Source: Anomaloglossus baeobatrachus
Taxonomy: Eukaryota; Chordata; Amphibia; Anura; Aromobatidae
DNA length: 64,000 bases
NCBI RefSeq assembly: GCF_048569485.1
Contig: NC_134359.1
Location: 150,558,933-150,622,932 of the forward strand
Reading direction: 5' to 3'
Shown piece after piece: positions 59,086 through 64,000 of this stretch. Positions within the stretch are counted from its first letter, which is position 1. Every line of letters starts with the position of its first letter. The notes below the pieces were generated by a model. That model did no database searches, had not been told where the DNA came from, and saw nothing but the letters and a program-made list of their open reading frames with translations. The position numbers were made by a program, and so were the translations under genes.

Positions 59086-59491
59086 AGGAAGGACAAGCTT
59101 CCTCTTAAGGAGGGAAGAATGTGAGGAAGTAGAAAGTGTTTTTTTATGTTTGTAATCCTGGTATTGGTACATGACTTTTCCTAATCTGACGCTTCTGTGT
59201 GAATGTGTGTAGATGCTTTTACTTCTTACTTTTCTTATTGGGCTGGCCACCTGATATACTTTTCTCTTCTTGCTATGTGCTGCTAGTTAGGAATAGTGTC
59301 CAAATACCAAGGAAATTATGCATATCACATCTGTTTCTATGTTGTCAATTCACTTACCTGCATTGTCCAGTTGCAGCAAGGTGTGTCTGTCCTGACCTTA
59401 TAAGAGACAGGCCAGGAATTCTCTGGTGTTATATAGGGACTGCTGCAAAGGATTGTGGAGGTTTTCCATGTGTATAAAAGGTTGCAATTAA

Positions 59492-62400
59492 CCCCTTCAC
59501 AACCGCGGGCAGTAAAATTACGTCCTATTTTAACGTGACTTAACGACCAGGGACGTAATTTTACGGCCTAAACTTCATTTGATTGCCGTGGCCATAGCAA
59601 CGTCTTTCAAATGATGTCCCCTGCTGTTTCTTACAGCAGGGGACCTTTGCTTGACCCCAGGGGGGTGGCATCGCCACCCCTTATCGACGATCGATGTGAT
59701 TGGCTGTTCAAATCTGAACCGCCAACCACATCGTTCGCACTAATTTCGGCAAAAATAATACCAGAATTACTGCGATACTGTGACATCCGGCTATGATCTG
59801 CTCTAGCAGCTTCAACAAATCATAGCCGGAGCTCTAAAATGTCGCCCCCAGCCCCTGCAGCACTGATTGGAGCGATCGTGCTATGACGTGCAATCGCTCC
59901 AATCAGTGTGCAGTGGGGCGGTCTGATCTGCCGGTGGCCGTCCCCCCAGGCCTGTCCTGGCCTGCGAGCCCTCCCCCAACATGTCTACAGCGTGCAGTGG
60001 CTGGTACTTGTGGTACCACGCCACCGCTGCTGCCGCCGCCATCGCCATCGCCGCCGCCGTATCTGAGGTCACCACTCCTGCTGCACGTGAGTACTGTGCT
60101 CACCTTTCAGCCCGTGCGCGCTACCGTGGTGCCTCGTGCGCATTCCCATGATGGCCCCTGCCCGTGCCCCCCTGCGATCTGCCCCCCCACGCCCCGATCT
60201 GCCGCCCCGACATCCCGATCTGCCCCCCCGACATCCCGATCTGCTCCCCCCGCGATCTGACTGCCTCCCCCATTATTTCTATTCTGCTTCTGCAGCTCCC
60301 TCTCCGGTCTCCCCCTCTGCTCTCCCCCCCTCCCCCTCTGCTCTCCACCCTCTACTCTCCCCCTACCCCTCGGCTCTCCCCCGACGTCCTCTTACCTGTC
60401 TTCACCGGCCCGTCCGAGGTCTTAACTGGCCCGATCACCTCTGCCTCCATCGCTGGGTCCTTCCTGGGCATTCTGCTGATCTGCCCAACGTCCTGCCTGC
60501 TGCTCCTGTAAAGCTGTTCCTCTGCAGCTCTTCTGGTCAGTGATCCACTGGGTACTGTGAGTATAACTTTATTTTTTTTCCTGTATCCTGTCCATTTTTA
60601 CACCTCATCCGTCCGTGCGTCCCGCCGAGGGCTGATCAGGGATGCAGATAACGGATCGGCATCCCTGCTCAATTTTTGGTGTGACTTTTTTTTTTCCGTA
60701 TCCCGACGCTTTTTGTGTCACATCCGTTCGTGCGTCCCGCCAAGTGCTGATCAGGGATGCACATAACGTATCTGCATCCATGGTCAATTTTTGGCGTGAC
60801 TTTTTTTCCATATCCCTGACGCTTTTTGTATCTCATCCGAATGTGCGTCCTGCAGCAGTCGATCAGTGCACCGCGTCTGTGCGTTTGAAAAGTCAAATGG
60901 CGTTCCTTCTCTTCTGAGCCCTGCCATGCGCCCAAACAATTACTTTCCACCACATATGAGGTATCTACGTACTCAGGAAAAATTGCACAATACGTTCTAT
61001 GGTGCAGTTTTTCCTGATACCGTTGTAAAAAAAAAAAAACTACCTGATTGATGCAAAAAATTTGTGGTTAAAAAAAAAATAATAATTTTCACGGTTCAAC
61101 ATTATCAACTTCTGTGGAGCCCCTGGGGGTACAAGGGACTCACCAAATATCTAGATAAATTCCTTGAGGGGGTCTAGTTCCAAAATTGGGGTAATTTGTG
61201 GGGGAGCTCCACTGTTTAGGCCCCATAGGGGGTCTCCAAACGTGAAATGGCGTCCACTAATGATTCCAATTTTGCTGTCAAATGGCGTTCCTTCTCTTCT
61301 GAGCCCCGCCATGCGCCCAAGCAATTACTTTCCACCACATATGAGGTATCTGCGTACTCAGGAGAAATTGCACAATACGTTTTATGGAGCATTTTTTCCT
61401 GATACCCTTGTGAAAAAAAAGCTACCTGGTTCGAGTGACAGTTTTGAGGTGAAAAATAAAATTGTATTCCTGGCTCAACATTATCAACTTCTGTGGAGCC
61501 CCTTGGGGCTCGCTAAACATCTAGATAAACTTCTTGAGGGGTCTAGTTTCCAAAATGGGGTCACTTGTGGGGGAGCTCCACTGTTTAGGCACCATAGGGG
61601 GTCTCCAAACGTGACATGGCGTCCGCTAATGATTCCAACCAATTTTGCTGTCAAATGGCGTTCCTTCTCTTCTGAGCCCCGCCATGCACCCAAACAATTA
61701 CTTTCCACTACATATGAGGAATCGCTGTACTCAGGAAAAAATGCACTATAAATTTCATGGTGAATTTTTTCCTGATACCCTTGTGAAAAAAAAGCTACCT
61801 AGTTGAAGCAACCGTTTTGTGGTAAAAAAAAAATGTTTTCTTTTCGTGGCTCAACGATATAAAGTTCTGTGAAGCCCCCAGGTGTCCAAAGTGGTCACTA
61901 AACATCTAGAAAAATTATTTGAGGGCTCTAGTTTCCAAAATGGGGTCACTTGTGGGGGAGCTCCATTGTTTAGGCACCTCAGGGGGTCTTCAAACCTGAC
62001 ATGGCGTCCGCTAATGAGTGCAGCTAATTTTGCACTCAAAAATTCAAATGGTGCTCCTTGCCTTCCGAGCCCTGCCGTGTGTCCAAACATTTGATTTCCA
62101 CCACATATAAGGTATCTGCGTACTCAGGAGAAAATGCACAATACATTTTATGGTGCATTTTTTCCTGATACGCTTGTGAAAAAAAAAGCTACCTAGTGGA
62201 AGCAACCGTTTTGTGGTAAAAAAAATTTTTTTTCTTTTCACGGCTCAACGATATAAAGTTCTGTGAAGCCCCCAGGTGTTCAAAGTGCTCACCAAACATC
62301 TAGAAAAATTATTTGAGGGCTCTAGTTTCCAAAATGGGGTCACTTGTGGGGTAGCTCCATTGTTTAGGCAACTCAGGGGGTCTTCAAACCCGACATGGCG

Positions 62401-63233
62401 TCCTCTAATGAGTGCAGCTAATTTTGCGTTCAAAAATTCAAATGGCGCTCCTTCCCTTTCGACCTCTGCCATGCGCACAAACAATTGATTTTTACCACAT
62501 ATGGGGTATTAGCGGACTCAGGAGAAAATGCACAGTAATTTGTAGGGTGCACTTTCTCTTTTCTCCCTTGTAAAAATGAAAATTTTATGGCTAAAGTAAC
62601 ATTTTTGTGTTAAAAAGTAAAATTTTCATTTTTTCCTTCCACATTGCTTTGGTTCCTGTGAAGCACCTAAAGGGTTAATAAACTTCTTGGATGTGGTTTT
62701 GAGCAGTGTAAGGGGTGCAGTTTTTAGAATGGGGTCACTTTTGGGTATTTTCTGTCACCTTGGCCTCTCAAAGTCACTTCAAATGTGATGTGGTCCCTAA
62801 AAAAAATTCTTTTGTAAATTTTGTTGGAAAAATGAGAAATTGCTGATGACCTTTGACCCCTTCTAACTTCCTAACGAAAAAAAATTTTGTTTTGAAAATT
62901 GCGTTGATGGAAAGTAGACAAGTGGGAAAGTTTATTTATTAACTATTTTGTGTGACATATCTCTCAGATTTATGGGCATAAATTTTCAAAGTTTGAAAAT
63001 TGCGAAATTTTCATAATTTTCGCAAAATTTCCTAAATTTTCACAAATAAACGCAAAAAATATCGGCCTAAATTTACCACTGACATGAAGTACAATATGTC
63101 ATGAAAAAGCAATCTCAGAATCGCCAGGATCCGTTGAAGCGTTCCAGAGTTATAACCTGTCAAAGTGACACTGGTCAGAATTGCAAAAAATGGCCCGGTC
63201 ATTAGGGTGTTTTAGTGGCCGGGGGTGAAGGGG
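59492..63233. mobile_element. TTAA-flanked long non-autonomous element, 3.7 kb
   Basis: Ends CCCCTTCACAACCGCGGGC and, reverse-complemented, CCCCTTCACCCCCGGCC, flanked by TTAA (59488-59491 and 63234-63237). Comparison with the intact left LTR proves the borders. The interior holds a GCC/CCG-rich and 'gatctgcccccc' zone (59990-60400), about three 115-bp units starting 'catccgtccgtgcgtcc' (60607-60880), and five units of about 385 bp (60890-62800). No transposase. It fits piggyBac or Kolobok by target site and is related to 19454-20677. Confidence 0.85.
60890..62800. repeat. Five tandem units of about 385 bp
   Basis: The word 'caaatggcgttccttctctt' or a close variant starts units near 60895, 61280, 61653, 62046 and 62440. 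Each unit contains 'ccaaaatggggtcacttgtg' and 'atgaggtatctgcgtactca'. Open frames in them (for example 61164-61751) follow the repeat and show no gene features. Confidence 0.88.
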
Positions 63234-63433
63234 TTAACATCAATCTGGGTGGATAATGTTTTCTGCTTTGTGGCGCTGCAACAGCCTATGTACCAGACCA
63301 ATGTGATATGCATATGCATATGCCTGATGATATTTTCCTGTTGCTGGAAGACCAATTCTTCTTTTAAAATAAACTCCTTTGGAAAAAATATTTGCATCTA
63401 ACGGACTCTTAAAATCCCATGCTTCACAGCGGT

Positions 63434-63865
63434 CCTATTAAATAACTGACAGTCTTCCCTGTGTAACTGTGTATGAAGAGGAAGCTGTCAATCACTGATT
63501 AGGACCATGGGAACTTCCATTTGTGGCCGGAAATATACTTCATGACGGCTCCTCTCATCTCTGGGCTCAGTTAATCTCTGCCTGAAGCCCACAACATGCG
63601 GTCATGTTCTGTGCCCGCACGCTGTCACTTCAGTATGTAGCAGAGCTGGAATCAACATGGTACCTGGTGAGGATTACATCAAAACTGGGTGTTTTGGGAG
63701 GTAATAAAGGGGAGAAAGCAGGTTGTAACACTTGTCACTACCTTATGGGGTCACATGAATGGAAGGGTAGTCAGGAGAGCCAGGATCTGGTAACAGGAGA
63801 TCACGTATAATTACTGTATAAGGTGTAAACAGAGATAGTCAGGGCACAATCCGAGGGTCACAACA
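63434..63865. other. Fragment related to the hAT foldback family
   Basis: About 63600-63720 matches the right-arm start of the foldback element near 14190-14310 ('cttcagtatgtag', 'actgggtgttt', 'ggagaaag'). No ends or gene are seen. The rest is unclassified intron sequence. Confidence 0.55.
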
Positions 63866-63876
63866 CCAGAAGAGCA

Positions 63877-64000
63877 CACGGTCGCTCAGTGGTTAGCACT
63901 GCAGTCTTGCAGCGCTGGGGTCCTGGATTCAAATCCCACCAAGGACAACATCTGCAAGGAGTTTGTATGTTCTCCCCGTGTTTGCGTGGGTTTCCTCCTC
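63877..64000 (+). mobile_element. tRNA-related SINE (cut by window end)
   Basis: A polymerase III-style head: A box in 'gtcgctcagtggttagcact' (63881-63900) and B box 'ggattcaaatccc' (63925-63937). It is followed by the widely found SINE/L2-like body 'gtatgttctccccgtgtttg' and 'gtgggtttcctcctc'. The 3' part is outside the window. Confidence 0.8.

Larger units (their letters stand above)
29828..63428 (+). mobile_element. Gmr1-type Gypsy LTR fossil (host of the nest)
   Basis: One LTR retrotransposon insertion bounded by the 5-bp duplication GCGGT (29823-29827 and 63429-63433). Parts on the plus strand in order: left LTR, primer-site-like TGGTGGGAGC, integrase, reverse transcriptase, RNase H, polypurine tract (aaggagggaaga, 59107-59118), right LTR. 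Integrase upstream of reverse transcriptase is the order of the Gmr1 group of Gypsy elements, not of ordinary Gypsy. Other parts were not recognised. It is broken and interrupted by five later insertions or nests. The two LTRs differ by roughly 4-5% by eye, so it is of moderate age. Confidence 0.85.
59120..63428 (+). repeat. Right LTR of the Gmr1-type fossil (split)
   Basis: LTR pieces 59120-59491 and 63238-63428, separated by the TTAA element. Together they align with 29828-30391 end to end. Confidence 0.9.

Noticed and set aside
61164-61751. 195-codon frame in the TTAA element
   Set aside because: Spans two 385-bp repeat units and repeats itself; no known domain.
28906-64000. MSTN exon 1 in the window
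   Set aside because: No minus-strand frame with a signal peptide and N-terminal propeptide pattern was seen; the short minus-strand frames near 29765 and 59005 lie in or next to the LTRs.

Overview
Host and gene. The only host gene I can support is myostatin (MSTN/GDF8), on the minus strand. Exon 3 (18238-18618) and exon 2 (28538-28905) are present with matching splice sites and phases. Exon 1 is not in the window. The rest is transposable elements and satellites. The mix points to an anuran amphibian with a large genome: Tc1, hAT, PIF/Harbinger, piggyBac, CR1, Penelope-like elements with hammerhead ribozymes, and a Gmr1-type Gypsy. MSTN intron 2 is 9.9 kb, and intron 1 runs at least 35 kb to the window edge; both are about 2 kb in mammals (known from the family).

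Layout. 1-18.2 kb (downstream of MSTN): a 21/27-bp minisatellite, Tc1 copies, PIF and hAT MITEs, and a nest in which a Tc1 copy (9174-16760) holds a 5.1-kb hAT foldback element (10132-15231), itself holding a CR1 LINE (11889-14186). A PIF MITE sits in the same Tc1. 18.6-28.5 kb (intron 2): a TTAA element, three PIF MITEs, a 4.1-kb hAT element carrying two large satellite arrays, and a 326-bp tandem dimer with one complete hammerhead ribozyme per unit on the MSTN-sense strand. 28.9-64 kb (intron 1): one insertion stack.

The stack. A Gmr1-type LTR fossil (29828-63428, 5-bp target duplication GCGGT) contains a minus-strand LTR element (31095-55681, duplication CAGA). That element contains a piggyBac (32729-35861), a small hammerhead palindrome (36012-36489), a Penelope-like element (37080-44952) with a CR1 inside it, and a very young tandem LTR-internal-LTR-internal-LTR element (46557-54430, duplication CTTG). 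PIF and TTAA MITEs fill the remaining gaps. Nearly every border was placed by finding the target-site duplication.

Most unusual. (1) Two related LTR families carry no gag or pol that I can recognise, but encode a protein with an N-terminal helix, a proline-rich linker and a C-terminal cold-shock domain. The younger family has two open 359-residue copies. (2) The intron 2 hammerhead dimer is predicted to release a 326-nt RNA from MSTN pre-mRNA. All coordinates, borders and identity estimates were read by eye from the sequence; no searches were run.
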